DNA of 64,000 nt from CAITSH01 sp945892985 (GTDB lineage Bacteria > Pseudomonadota > Gammaproteobacteria > Burkholderiales > SG8-39), in NCBI GenBank assembly GCA_945892985.1, contig CAMDDU010000005.1, positions 1 through 64,000 of the forward strand, read 5' to 3'. Both the position numbers and the translations under genes were made by a program. Under the pieces are notes generated by a model. It had not been told where the DNA came from. It saw nothing but the letters and a program-made list of their open reading frames with translations, and made no database searches. Positions 53,303-61,746 of the stretch are shown piece by piece (within the stretch, counting starts at the first letter, position 1; every line of letters starts with the position of its first letter).

Positions 53303-54286
53303 TTGAATTCAAGAAAATGTTCGGGTGCCTTGTTTGCGCTGTTCGCGATTGTTCTGGTGTTGGTCGCACCGCTTGCGTCGGCGCAGACCTTCCCGTCAAA
53401 ACCGGTGAAATTTGTCGTGCCGTTTTCGCCGGGCGGGCTGTCCGACACCGTTGCGCGCTTGCTCGGCCAGGAGCTCTCCGCCGTCTGGGGGCAACAGGTG
53501 CTGGTCGACAACCGTCCCGGCGCGAGCGGCATCATCGCCAGTGAGCTGGTGGCCAAATCGCCCGCGGACGGCTACACGCTGCTGTTCGCCGACCCGCAGC
53601 ATCTGGCCATCAATCCGGCCATGAACGCCAGGCTTTCCTACAACCCCGTGCGCGATTTTGCGCCGGTCACGCTTGCCGCCTACGGCCCGCTGTTCCTGGT
53701 GGCCCATCCGTCGGTCGAGGCCGACTCCCTGCCGGCCCTGGTGCGCCTGGCGAAGTCAAAGCCCGGCCAGCTCAATTACGGCTCCGCCGGCTCGGGCAGT
53801 ATTCATCACCTGACCATGGAGAGCCTCAAGGCCGGGCTGGGACTGGATATCGTCCATGTGCCTTACAAGGGTGCCGCGCAGGCGGTGCCGGCGCTGGTCA
53901 GCGGTCAGGTCGCGCTGACTATTTCTGCATTGCCTTCGCTGGCGCCGCACGTGAAGGCCGGCAAGGCGAAAATACTGGCGGTGAGTTCGGCCGTGCGTTC
54001 CCCGCTCGCGCCCGAGGTGCCGACCATCGCCGAGCTGGCGCTGCCCGGTTTTGATTTCGCCGGACAGATCGGCATCGTTGCACCGGCGGGAACGCCGCGC
54101 GAGGTGATCGCAAAACTCAACGCCGACATCATCGCGGTGCTCAAGCAGCCGGCGTTCGTGGCGAGAATGGCCGGCCTTGGTATCGACACGGTGGGCAACA
54201 GCCCCGAGGCCTTCGCCGCGATCATCCGCACCGATATCGACAAGTATGCGCGGGCGGTAAAGGTGTCCGGTGCGACCGCCGACTAG
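53303..54286 (+). CDS. Bug/TctC-type periplasmic receptor 7
   Basis: 327 aa. TTG 53303 is chosen because AGGAG lies 9 bp upstream and a normal signal peptide (cut at LASAQ) follows directly; ATG 53270 would add 11 residues. Mature start TFPSKPVKFVVPFSPGGLSD, then NRPGASGIIASELVAKSPAD and DIVHVPYKGAAQAVPALVSG. It resembles receptor 8 at 57546 closely (QHLAINPAMNARLSYNPVRD versus QLAINPFLFTKLPYDPVKD), so they may be local paralogs bracketing the dioxygenase block. Confidence 0.88.
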   Translation: MNSRKCSGALFALFAIVLVLVAPLASAQTFPSKPVKFVVPFSPGGLSDTVARLLGQELSAVWGQQVLVDNRPGASGIIASELVAKSPADGYTLLFADPQHLAINPAMNARLSYNPVRDFAPVTLAAYGPLFLVAHPSVEADSLPALVRLAKSKPGQLNYGSAGSGSIHHLTMESLKAGLGLDIVHVPYKGAAQAVPALVSGQVALTISALPSLAPHVKAGKAKILAVSSAVRSPLAPEVPTIAELALPGFDFAGQIGIVAPAGTPREVIAKLNADIIAVLKQPAFVARMAGLGIDTVGNSPEAFAAIIRTDIDKYARAVKVSGATAD

Positions 54287-54509
54287 CCGGCAGGCACCGC
54301 GCTCCGCTTGCCGGTCATTCGCCGGAAAGCCGCATCCAGAGCGGATCTCCAGCCGATGCGTCGATGCTGCATCCATCACGCGCTTGACGCTGCACGCCGC
54401 GCAAGCGCATGATTTGCGCAGCCGCTAACAGCGCATCGCCCTGCCGCAAGGTTCGCGCCCACGACCGCGACGAACCTAAAAGCACTACTTAATTTCGGAG
54501 CCACCCGAC

Positions 54510-55124
54510 ATGTCCTCTGTAATGCCCTCTGCCCCCAAGACCGACGCCGTCCCGGTGGTGATGCAAAGCCGTCCGCTTTGCAGCGCCACTGTCATGGACA
54601 TGCCCAACATCGATTTCGCCAAGATCATCCGCTACCTGACCGAAACCGGGAAACGCACTTTCGCCGTCTGGCAGGAACCCGAGTCGCTGGCGTTTGTGGC
54701 GCGCGGTCGCGAGTACCGCAGCGAATTTCACATCAATAACAGTCACGAAGTGCAGTACTCGCTCAAGGGCGACCTCAACCTGCATTACCGCACGCCCGAT
54801 GGCAAGGAGCACATCGCCCACGTGCCCGAGGGTTCCTGCCTGTACCAGCCGCCTTTGGTGCCGCATTCGCCGCGCTTTGGCCCGGAGTCCTTCCAGTTCA
54901 TCATCGAGCGCATGCGCCGCCCCGGCGAGATCGATCGTTTTCACTGGTTCTGCCCTGCGTGCGACAAATTCTTGCATGAAGAGACCTTCGTCGTTGCCGA
55001 CTACCGGCTTGATCCGGTATCGCGTGCCTACGAGAATTTTTTCACCTCCGAGGACTTCCGCACCTGCAAGCATTGCGGCACGGTGATGCCGGCGCCGGAT
55101 GAGTTCAAGCAGAAGAAAAAGTGA
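54510..55124 (+). CDS. 3-hydroxyanthranilate 3,4-dioxygenase
   Basis: 204 aa cupin extradiol dioxygenase; opens 3-hydroxyanthranilate to 2-amino-3-carboxymuconate semialdehyde. Iron ligands His-Glu-His are in FHINNSHEVQYSLKG and PLVPHSPRF. The bacterial rubredoxin-like second iron site is present: CPACD and CKHCG. The N-terminus is about 25 residues longer than usual, so an internal ATG (DMPNIDF) is a possible start, though CGGAG precedes 54510. The stop overlaps the next gene (GTGA). Known pathways using it are kynurenine and 2-nitrobenzoate degradation. Confidence 0.87.
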   Translation: MSSVMPSAPKTDAVPVVMQSRPLCSATVMDMPNIDFAKIIRYLTETGKRTFAVWQEPESLAFVARGREYRSEFHINNSHEVQYSLKGDLNLHYRTPDGKEHIAHVPEGSCLYQPPLVPHSPRFGPESFQFIIERMRRPGEIDRFHWFCPACDKFLHEETFVVADYRLDPVSRAYENFFTSEDFRTCKHCGTVMPAPDEFKQKKK

Positions 55125-55792
55125 CGGCCGTTATACGCACCCTGGACGGGCAGTTGCATCCGCGGCATGCCGCGCTGCTCGTTGTGGACATGCAGAATGA
55201 TTTTTGCGCCGAAGGCGGTTATCTGCAGCGCGAGCGCGGCTACGATGTCAGCGCCATCCCGGGCATCGCCGCCAACATCGCGCGCCTCATCGATGCGGCG
55301 CGCGCCGCCGGCGTCGCGATCGTGTGGCTGCGCTCTATTTACGATTTCAAGTACCTCACTGGCGCGCATATTGCCAAGCGCGTCACCGAGGGATGCTGCA
55401 TGGAGGGCAGTTGGGGCGCGGATTTTTTTGCGCTGCAGCCGGCTCCGGGCGATGTCATTGCCGACAAGCACCACTACAGCGGCTTTCACGGCACGACGCT
55501 TGACGCTGTGCTGCGCGCGCGCGGCATACGCACACTGATCATGACCGGGGTCGCCACGAATGTCTGCGTCGATTCGACGCTGCGCGAGGGATTTTTTCTC
55601 GGCTACCACATTGTTGTCGCCGAGGACTGCGTCGGCAGCAACAGTCGCGCCGGCCATGAGGGCACGCTTGCCACGGTACGCAACAACATCGGCACCGTGA
55701 TGCAGTCCGCCGCGCTGATCGACACCCTTCAGAGCGTGGCCAGCAGTGCGTCTATGCGCTCCGCCGAAAGCCGCGCGGCATCCGCATCGTAA
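55121..55792 (+). CDS. Isochorismatase-family cysteine hydrolase
   Basis: 223 aa. The Asp-Lys-Cys triad is visible: Asp23 (LLVVDMQNDF), Lys in VIADKHHYSGFHGT, and Cys in GVATNVCVDSTLREG, with the cis-peptide VAT before it. Family members hydrolyse amides, ureas or vinyl ethers; co-translation with the dioxygenase (GTG overlapping its TGA) suggests an amide or imine intermediate of the same ring. The C-terminal ~20 residues are encoded opposite the 3' end of the dienelactone-hydrolase gene, a 64-bp convergent overlap. Confidence 0.85.
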   Translation: MTAVIRTLDGQLHPRHAALLVVDMQNDFCAEGGYLQRERGYDVSAIPGIAANIARLIDAARAAGVAIVWLRSIYDFKYLTGAHIAKRVTEGCCMEGSWGADFFALQPAPGDVIADKHHYSGFHGTTLDAVLRARGIRTLIMTGVATNVCVDSTLREGFFLGYHIVVAEDCVGSNSRAGHEGTLATVRNNIGTVMQSAALIDTLQSVASSASMRSAESRAASAS

Positions 55793-56427
55793 GTCGGGCG
55801 TACCTTGTTGAAAAAGGAATGCCCGGCATCGTAAAGATGGATTTGTATCGATGGGTGTCCGGCCGCGGCACTGCTGACGCGTTCGATTTCGGCCATGGGC
55901 ACGTGCGGGTCCCGCGAGCCGTAATGGAGCTGCACCGGGCAGTGTATTGACGCGATGTCATCGAGGTGGCGGCCTATGCCCAGCGCGTAAAAAGCCGCGG
56001 CCGCATCGACGCCACTGTGCGCGGCTGCAAGATACGCAAGCGTGCCACCGGCGCAAAAGCCGATGGCCATGACCTTGCCCGAGCAGGCCGGCAGGCCGCG
56101 CAGTGCCGTCACCGCGGCGCGCAAATCGAGGGGAATATGCACAAAGTCGAGTGTCGTGAGGCGCTCGATCGCAACCTGGCGCTCCGGCCCCTCATAGTCC
56201 AGCCCGGCCGTGACTTGCGAGCGCCAGAACACGTTGGGCACCATGGCGGGGTAACCGCGTGCGGCGAACTGCCCGGCCAGTTCACGCATCGGGCCGTTGA
56301 GGCCGAACATTTCCGAAAGAATCAGGACGGCGGGCTTTTTGGCCGCTCCGGTGGCAGGCTCCGCGAGATAGGCGTTAAAAACCATCGCGCCATCGCGCTC
56401 GAGAGCGAGGGATTCAGTCTTGTTCAT
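55729..56427 (-). CDS. Dienelactone hydrolase family protein
   Basis: 232 aa alpha/beta hydrolase. The Cys-Asp-His triad is Cys125 (AIGFCAGGTL), Asp173 (YGSRDPHVP) and His203 (YDAGHSFFN), and the Glu of LSEMFGLN that activates the Cys in DLH is present. It hydrolyses dienelactones or similar cyclic esters in aromatic degradation. Opposite strand to the dioxygenase genes, convergent, with 64 bp shared at the 3' ends; the final residues are ERIDALLATL. Confidence 0.85.
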   Translation of the reverse strand: MNKTESLALERDGAMVFNAYLAEPATGAAKKPAVLILSEMFGLNGPMRELAGQFAARGYPAMVPNVFWRSQVTAGLDYEGPERQVAIERLTTLDFVHIPLDLRAAVTALRGLPACSGKVMAIGFCAGGTLAYLAAAHSGVDAAAAFYALGIGRHLDDIASIHCPVQLHYGSRDPHVPMAEIERVSSAAAGHPSIQIHLYDAGHSFFNKVRPTYDADAARLSAERIDALLATL

Positions 56428-56629
56428 GGTGTGGCCGATGCTTGTGTTGTGAGGTCTGATTTTACTGTCAGTCGCCCCGATTCTGATGGCCGGGTGTGCC
56501 GGCCGGTTGATTTCATCGGCGCGTACGGCGGCGGAATGGCATTAGAATCGGGCCTCGCCTTGAGGGGCGCTGCAACGCGACGACGGTTGCGGCGCTTGCT
56601 TGACAACACTGCCAGCCCGGTCTCTGAAC

Positions 56630-57502
56630 ATGCCATTCGCGACAATCAACGGAATAAAAATAAATTATCTTGTCCAGGGGCGGGGGCCGCACCTGCTGCT
56701 GTTCGCCCCGGGTGGATTCCGCTCGGTGATATCGCGCTGGACTACGGCGGGCGGCAAAGGGGTGTTCAAGGACATGAATGCGCTGGAAACCCTGTCGCGC
56801 CATTTCACCGTCATTGCCTACGACCGGCGCGAGTCGGGTCTTTCCGGCGGGCGCGTCGAGCCCCTTAGTTGGGATCTCTACGCCCAGGAAGCGAAGGGCG
56901 TTCTTGATATTGCGGGCGCGAAGCAGGCCTTTGTGCTGGGCGGTTGCATGGGGGCGTCCCTCGCGCTCGCGCTCGCGGTGCGCTATCCGCAGGCGTGCAG
57001 GGGACTCCTGCTGCACTGGCCGGTGGCCGGGTACCGCTGGATGTCGACGATGCACGCGTGGTTCCGGCGGCATGTCGATTTTGTGCACGCGAACGGTTTT
57101 GCTGCGGTGGTTGCGCGCGCGCCCGCCGGTGATAATTTTTTTCTGGATCCGGAAATCGGCCCCTGGGGTTCGCCCACCGTGGTTGATAAGACTTTCGCCG
57201 CCGGGTACGTGGGACAGGACCTGGCGCGGTATGTTGATATCGTCGAGCGCAGCCGCGACAGCCTGTTTGGCGACACCATGCCCTCGGGTGCCAGCGGGGC
57301 GGAGTTGATGGCCATCAAGGTACCCGCCCTCATCATGTCGGGGAACGACTGGGCGCACTCGCTTTCCGGGGCCTGGGCGATAAAGGAACTGCTGCCCGAC
57401 GCCCAGTTATGGGACGTGCTACCTTCGGAGCAGAACGCGCAGAACACGCTTGAGCAGATTCTGCGCTTCACCTCGCGGCTCGGGACGCATGACAAATCCT
57501 GA
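56630..57502 (+). CDS. Alpha/beta hydrolase with Cys in the nucleophile position
   Basis: 290 aa. The elbow reads FVLGGCMGASLAL, so Cys106 replaces the usual Ser in G-x-S-x-G. ITYDRRESG-type strand (VIAYDRRESGLSGG) and IKVPALIMSGNDWAHSLSGA supply the other triad positions (Asp and His). A cap region lies at about residues 125-215. With the Cys-dependent dienelactone hydrolase nearby, a related ring-lactone or enol substrate is plausible. Start ATG 56630; earlier in-frame codons lack a ribosome site. Confidence 0.72.
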   Translation: MPFATINGIKINYLVQGRGPHLLLFAPGGFRSVISRWTTAGGKGVFKDMNALETLSRHFTVIAYDRRESGLSGGRVEPLSWDLYAQEAKGVLDIAGAKQAFVLGGCMGASLALALAVRYPQACRGLLLHWPVAGYRWMSTMHAWFRRHVDFVHANGFAAVVARAPAGDNFFLDPEIGPWGSPTVVDKTFAAGYVGQDLARYVDIVERSRDSLFGDTMPSGASGAELMAIKVPALIMSGNDWAHSLSGAWAIKELLPDAQLWDVLPSEQNAQNTLEQILRFTSRLGTHDKS

Positions 57503-57545
57503 GGCGCCGGTCCCGTTAAAACACTTTGGAGTAACAACAGCAAAC

Positions 57546-58526
57546 ATGGGTACCTATTTCATTGGTTTTCTGAGAGTGGCAATGCTCGCCGTCGTCGCCC
57601 TGTTGTACTGCGGCGGTGTGGCTGCGCAGGATTACCCGAACCGTCCGGTAAAACTGATCGTGCCCTATGCCGCCGGCGGCGCGCCCGATGTGCTGGCGCG
57701 CCTGTTGGGCCAGCGCCTTGGCGAGAGCATGGGCCAGCAGTTTGTCATCGAGAACCGACCCGGGGCGGGCGGGATTGCCGCCAGCGAGGCCGTGGCGAGG
57801 GCGCCGGCCGACGGTTACACCCTGCTCGTGCCCGATATACCGCAACTGGCCATCAACCCGTTTCTTTTCACCAAGCTGCCCTACGACCCGGTAAAGGATT
57901 TTTCCCCGATCAGTATCATCGCCATGACGCCCATGTTCATCGTGGTTCAGCCTTCGCTCAACGTGGATAGTCTTCCTGCGCTGATTGCGCTGGCGAAAGC
58001 AAAGCCCGGGCAATTGAGCTATGGGTCGGCCGGCATCGGCAGCCTGCACCACATCGTCATGGAGTCCTTGAAGGTGGCGACGGGCACCGACATCCTGCAT
58101 GTCCCCTACAAGGGGACCGGGCAGTCGGTGCCGGCGTTTATCGCCGGCGATGTTGCTGTGCTCGTTTCGACACTCGCCGCGGTCGAACCCTTTGTCAGGG
58201 CCGGCAAGGCGAAGTTACTGGCGGGAACGCCGGCGAAGCGAACCTCGCGTACGCCGGATGTTCCTGCGATCGCCGAGTTCATCGCCGGCTTCAACTTTGC
58301 CGGTGAAATCGGTGTGGTTGCGCCTGCCGGCACGCCGGCGGCGATTGTGGCGAAGTTGGCGGCCGAAATCCAGAAGGCGACGCGTCACCCCGATGTGGTC
58401 AAGCGCCTTGGCGACCTGGGCGCGATCCCGGTGGGCAGCACACCGGAGGCCTACGCCGAAAGCCTGCGCGGCAGTCTCGAGGTGTTTGCCAAGGCGGTGC
58501 GTGTTTCCGGACTCAAGCCCGAATAG
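57546..58526 (+). CDS. Bug/TctC-type periplasmic receptor 8
   Basis: 326 aa. Signal peptide cut near GGVAAQ, mature start DYPNRPVKLIVPYAAGGAPD; NRPGAGGIAASEAVARAPAD and ILHVPYKGTGQSVPAFIAGD follow. It is 43 bp downstream of the Cys-elbow hydrolase and before the RidA gene, so it likely serves the dioxygenase block. Its middle region strongly resembles receptor 7. Confidence 0.9.
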   Translation: MGTYFIGFLRVAMLAVVALLYCGGVAAQDYPNRPVKLIVPYAAGGAPDVLARLLGQRLGESMGQQFVIENRPGAGGIAASEAVARAPADGYTLLVPDIPQLAINPFLFTKLPYDPVKDFSPISIIAMTPMFIVVQPSLNVDSLPALIALAKAKPGQLSYGSAGIGSLHHIVMESLKVATGTDILHVPYKGTGQSVPAFIAGDVAVLVSTLAAVEPFVRAGKAKLLAGTPAKRTSRTPDVPAIAEFIAGFNFAGEIGVVAPAGTPAAIVAKLAAEIQKATRHPDVVKRLGDLGAIPVGSTPEAYAESLRGSLEVFAKAVRVSGLKPE

Positions 58527-58621
58527 TTCCCGTAGCCGCCTTGATCGCGCATGCGGGGGTTGCGTTGTAGTGTATTTTTGCCCTCAATTTTTTGCTCTTT
58601 ATTTTTTTACCGGATTCGACC

Positions 58622-59026
58622 ATGCCAAAACAAATCATCACCTCGCCCGACGCGCCAACCACCGGCTTTACCGACAAGAGCACGCCCTCGCCGCTGGCCC
58701 AGGCCATTCGCACCGGCAACCTATTGTTTGTTTCCGGTCAGGGACCGCTCGATCCGAAAACGCGCGAAGTGGTCAGCACCGAAATCGGCGCGCAGACGCG
58801 CCAGACCTTGAGTAACCTGAAAAGCATTCTTGCCACCGCGGGATTGGATTTTCGCCATGTGGTGAACATGCGCGTGGTGTTGCGCAATGGCGAGGACTTC
58901 CCCGTGTTTAACGAAGCCTTCCGTGATTTTCTCGCTGGCGAGAAGGTCACGCGCACCTGCATCGGCGCCACGCCGCACCGCAAGGGCGTGAACGTCGAGA
59001 TTGACTGCGTGGCGAGCTACGACTGA
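58622..59026 (+). CDS. RidA/YjgF-family protein, possible 2-aminomuconate deaminase
   Basis: 134 aa. The family signature is complete: TGNLLFVSGQGPLDPKTREV, QTRQTLSNLKSILATAGLDF and the closing KGVNVEIDCVASYD; the substrate-binding Arg is in VTRTCIGATPH, and the last Glu before DCVA is conserved. RidA hydrolyses reactive enamines and imines. Close relatives AmnD/NbaF deaminate 2-aminomuconate, two steps after the 3-hydroxyanthranilate dioxygenase in the same row, so this could be that enzyme. General RidA housekeeping is the alternative. Confidence 0.8.
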   Translation: MPKQIITSPDAPTTGFTDKSTPSPLAQAIRTGNLLFVSGQGPLDPKTREVVSTEIGAQTRQTLSNLKSILATAGLDFRHVVNMRVVLRNGEDFPVFNEAFRDFLAGEKVTRTCIGATPHRKGVNVEIDCVASYD

Positions 59027-59215
59027 GCCCGCTTTCAAGAACGGGCGCGGCGGGCCGTGACTTGGCGCGCTTTATTTAGCACCTGCGGCGGCTGGAAACC
59101 CGCGCCAGTATTGGCTTTGCGGGGGGGGTATGCCCGGCGGCTGCGAAGAGGCCTCGGCTCACCGCCGCGTTGCGCCCTGCAAGGGTTGCCAGCGTAGGCA
59201 TACGCCGATCGCGGG

Positions 59216-59848
59216 TTATTTTGTGCCGAACAGGCGGTCTCCGGCATCGCCCAAACCCGGAATGATATAGCCGTGCTCGTCGAGCTTCTGGTCGATGGCG
59301 GCGGTGTAAAGATCGATATCCGGGTGCTGCTCGTGGAAATTGGCGATACCTTCGGGTGAGGCCAGCAGGCAAACGACTTTGATCGTTGTCACACCATGGT
59401 CTTTCAAGCGGTGCACCGCACCGGCCGCCGAGTTGCCGGTGGCAAGCATCGGGTCGACGACGATGACACGCCGCTCGGCGATGTCCTGCGGCAGCTTGAG
59501 GTAGTACTCGATCGGCATTAGCGTGCCGGGGTCGCGGTAGAGGCCGATATGGCCGACGCGCGCCGAGGGCACCAGTTCGAGCATGCCGTCCAGCAGGCCG
59601 TTGCCGGCGCGCAGAATGGATACGAAGCAAAGTTTCTTGCCCGCCAGCAGCGGTGCCATCATCGGGGCGAGGGGCGTCTCTATGGATGCCACCTCCAGGG
59701 GCAGGTCGCGGGTGGCCTCGTAGCCGAGCAAGGTGCCGATCTCGCTCATCAAGCGGCGAAAGCTGGCGGTGGAGGTTTCCTTGCGGCGCATCAGCGTCAG
59801 CTTGTGCTGCACCAGCGGGTGATCTATGAATACGACCTTGCCTGCCAT
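59216..59848 (-). CDS. upp: Uracil phosphoribosyltransferase
   Basis: 210 aa. Converts uracil and PRPP to UMP. The PRPP loop is VIVVDPMLATGNSAAGAV, and the uracil-binding end is GYIIPGLGDAGDRLFGTK. LRAGNGLLDGMLELVPSARV is the family signature. ATG 59848 fixed by MAGKVVFIDHPLVQHKL. It lies 61 bp downstream of the URC4 gene on the same strand; upp homologs belong to the URC uracil-degradation gene set. Confidence 0.95.
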   Translation of the reverse strand: MAGKVVFIDHPLVQHKLTLMRRKETSTASFRRLMSEIGTLLGYEATRDLPLEVASIETPLAPMMAPLLAGKKLCFVSILRAGNGLLDGMLELVPSARVGHIGLYRDPGTLMPIEYYLKLPQDIAERRVIVVDPMLATGNSAAGAVHRLKDHGVTTIKVVCLLASPEGIANFHEQHPDIDLYTAAIDQKLDEHGYIIPGLGDAGDRLFGTK

Positions 59849-59909
59849 GATCTGCTCCCGAAAAGCGGTGAATGAGTGAATGAGTGAAAAGTGAAAAAAA
59901 CGGCGGGGC

Positions 59910-61199
59910 TCAAAACACCGTGCCGTCGCTGATGATGTTGAGCGGCGGCGTGCCATCGGGGCGTTTGTCGCGCGCGATGCGCCGTCCGGCCGCCCAAGTG
60001 CCGCCTTCAAGCACCTTGGCCAGCGGCAGGCTCACGGCGTCCAGCCCCAGTCGCACGCGAATCGGTTTGGCGATTTCATCGAGCAGGATCAGCGTGAGGG
60101 CGCGCCACTCGACCACCGCCTCGGCGTCCGCGGGCAGCGCCTCGAGCAGCAGCCTGGGATTGCGCGGCGCAATGACGCCGCTGTCGATGAACAGGCCGCC
60201 GTTGCGGTACTCGGCCAGGCCGGTGAGGCCGTCGAGGCCGGTGACGCGGATGCCGGCCTGCTCCAGCGGCTCGACCAGCGAGTACGAAAGCCATTGCGAC
60301 AGCTTGTGCAGCGGCACCAGGCAGTCGCTTGCATCACCGGTGCGCGCCTGGCGGTGCCGCCACACATCGCCAAGCGAGATGCCGCCCAGCACGATGCGCC
60401 CGGGCCAGATCGGGCCGAGGGCGACCAGCAGGGTCTCCAGAATCTGCGTTGCCGGCAGTGCGCCCTCTTTGGACAGTGTTATGAAATGGTCGGCGAGGGC
60501 GCCCAGGCGCGGGCGTTGTGCGCCAAAAACGGCCGCTTGTGTGCGCACCGCCTCGCCCAGGCGCCGGATCAGCGCGGCGCGGCCGGCCAGCCCTTCGAGC
60601 GGATTGTCCGCGCCGGCCTGAAACGCATCGGCGAGCTTGTCTTCGCTGAATGCGGCGAGGCTGTCGGCGTCGGCGCGCAGGGGCGTATGCGATGCTGAAG
60701 AAAACGCACCGGATGCGAACAGGTGGAAGCTTGCCACCGCAAGACCTTCCGAGCGCGCGTATTCGCCGCCGCCCGCCTCGCGGTAGCGCCAGTGCGGACC
60801 GGCGCCGGCATCGAGCAGCACGCTGGTGATGGCCAGCTCAAACTGCACGCGCAACTGCTCGCGCGCATCGGCCGCGGTGCGTGGCGCAAGCTTCGCCCAG
60901 CGATCAACGCCGCCGACGCCAAAGTGGCGCCAGCGGCTGTGGTACGGAATGGCCAGCGTCGGATAGGCGGCGCGCATGGTGTCGAGCACGAAATCTGCCG
61001 TGTGCTCGAGCTTGTCCAGGTGCAGGCTAAAGTGCGTCAGCGCGTCGTGGCGACCCGCTTCGAACAACAGCCGGCAGCGCCGGCGAACAGCGGCGGCGTT
61101 GAGCAGGGTGGCGGCGAGTTCGCGTGCCGCGGGATTGTCTTCGGTGGGATCGTGCTGATGGTCGCGATGGTCTTGTTTTTTTTGCGGTGTGGCGCTCAC
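59910..61199 (-). CDS. URC4/DUF1688 uracil catabolism protein
   Basis: 429 aa, a recognised match to the URC4 (urg3, DUF1688) family: AYPTLAIPYHSRWRHFGVGG, LFASGAFSS, FQAGADNPLEGLAGRAALIR and LPATQILETLLVALGPIWPG are characteristic. URC4 is required for uracil use as nitrogen source in yeasts, by a route distinct from the reductive and Rut pathways; its biochemical step is not settled. It stands between the upp gene and a URC1-type fragment, the expected genomic company. Confidence 0.87.
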   Translation of the reverse strand: MSATPQKKQDHRDHQHDPTEDNPAARELAATLLNAAAVRRRCRLLFEAGRHDALTHFSLHLDKLEHTADFVLDTMRAAYPTLAIPYHSRWRHFGVGGVDRWAKLAPRTAADAREQLRVQFELAITSVLLDAGAGPHWRYREAGGGEYARSEGLAVASFHLFASGAFSSASHTPLRADADSLAAFSEDKLADAFQAGADNPLEGLAGRAALIRRLGEAVRTQAAVFGAQRPRLGALADHFITLSKEGALPATQILETLLVALGPIWPGRIVLGGISLGDVWRHRQARTGDASDCLVPLHKLSQWLSYSLVEPLEQAGIRVTGLDGLTGLAEYRNGGLFIDSGVIAPRNPRLLLEALPADAEAVVEWRALTLILLDEIAKPIRVRLGLDAVSLPLAKVLEGGTWAAGRRIARDKRPDGTPPLNIISDGTVF

Positions 61200-61324
61200 G
61201 TCAGTTCCAGTTTCATAGGTTCCGTCATTCCCGGCGTATCCACGGGATGGAAGGTGGGGTGGGCATCTGTTTGCGGATTTATAAACAGCAGATTCCCCGC
61301 GTGGCCCGGGATGGCGGCGTAGGC

Positions 61325-61615
61325 TTACTCGTCCAGCTTGCGGCCTTTGGCGAGCTTTAGTTCATCGGCATCGGGCACCGCATCGGCGGGGATGCGCTCA
61401 TCGGGAATGGCGACGCGCTCGACCACCCGGATGCCCGCCTGCACGATGGGCTCGAACTTCATGTCGCTCATGGAGACAAATTTGTCGATGCGGGTGATAC
61501 CAAGCCATGACAGCACATCGGGCATCATTTCCTGGAAACGCATGTCTTGCACGCCGGCGACGCATTCGGTGCGTTCGAAATAAGTTGCCGCGCTTGTTTC
61601 AGGACGGTTGCTCAT
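61325..61615 (-). CDS. Free-standing C-terminal domain of URC1/GTP-cyclohydrolase-II-like protein
   Basis: 96 aa. The sequence YFERTECVAGVQDMRFQEMM, then PDVLSWLGITRIDKFVSMSD and IPDERIPADAVPDADE matches the C-terminal ~90 residues of URC1-type GTP cyclohydrolase II proteins (normally ~420 aa). The catalytic zinc and GTP-binding parts are missing, and the 131 bp upstream does not encode them. ATG 61615 has a GAGAC site, so it may be a separate small protein rather than a pseudogene. It precedes URC4 by 125 bp. Confidence 0.6.
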   Translation of the reverse strand: MSNRPETSAATYFERTECVAGVQDMRFQEMMPDVLSWLGITRIDKFVSMSDMKFEPIVQAGIRVVERVAIPDERIPADAVPDADELKLAKGRKLDE

Positions 61616-61746
61616 GCGATGTCTCGCTTGGAGAAAAGTGAAAGGAATAATGTCAGCATCGCACAAACAGCGCGGCGTGTATTTTGTGCAATGTTTCTTG
61701 ATCGGGCATTTCTGGTATTTCTGGCATTAATGTGTTGTTGATGCGC

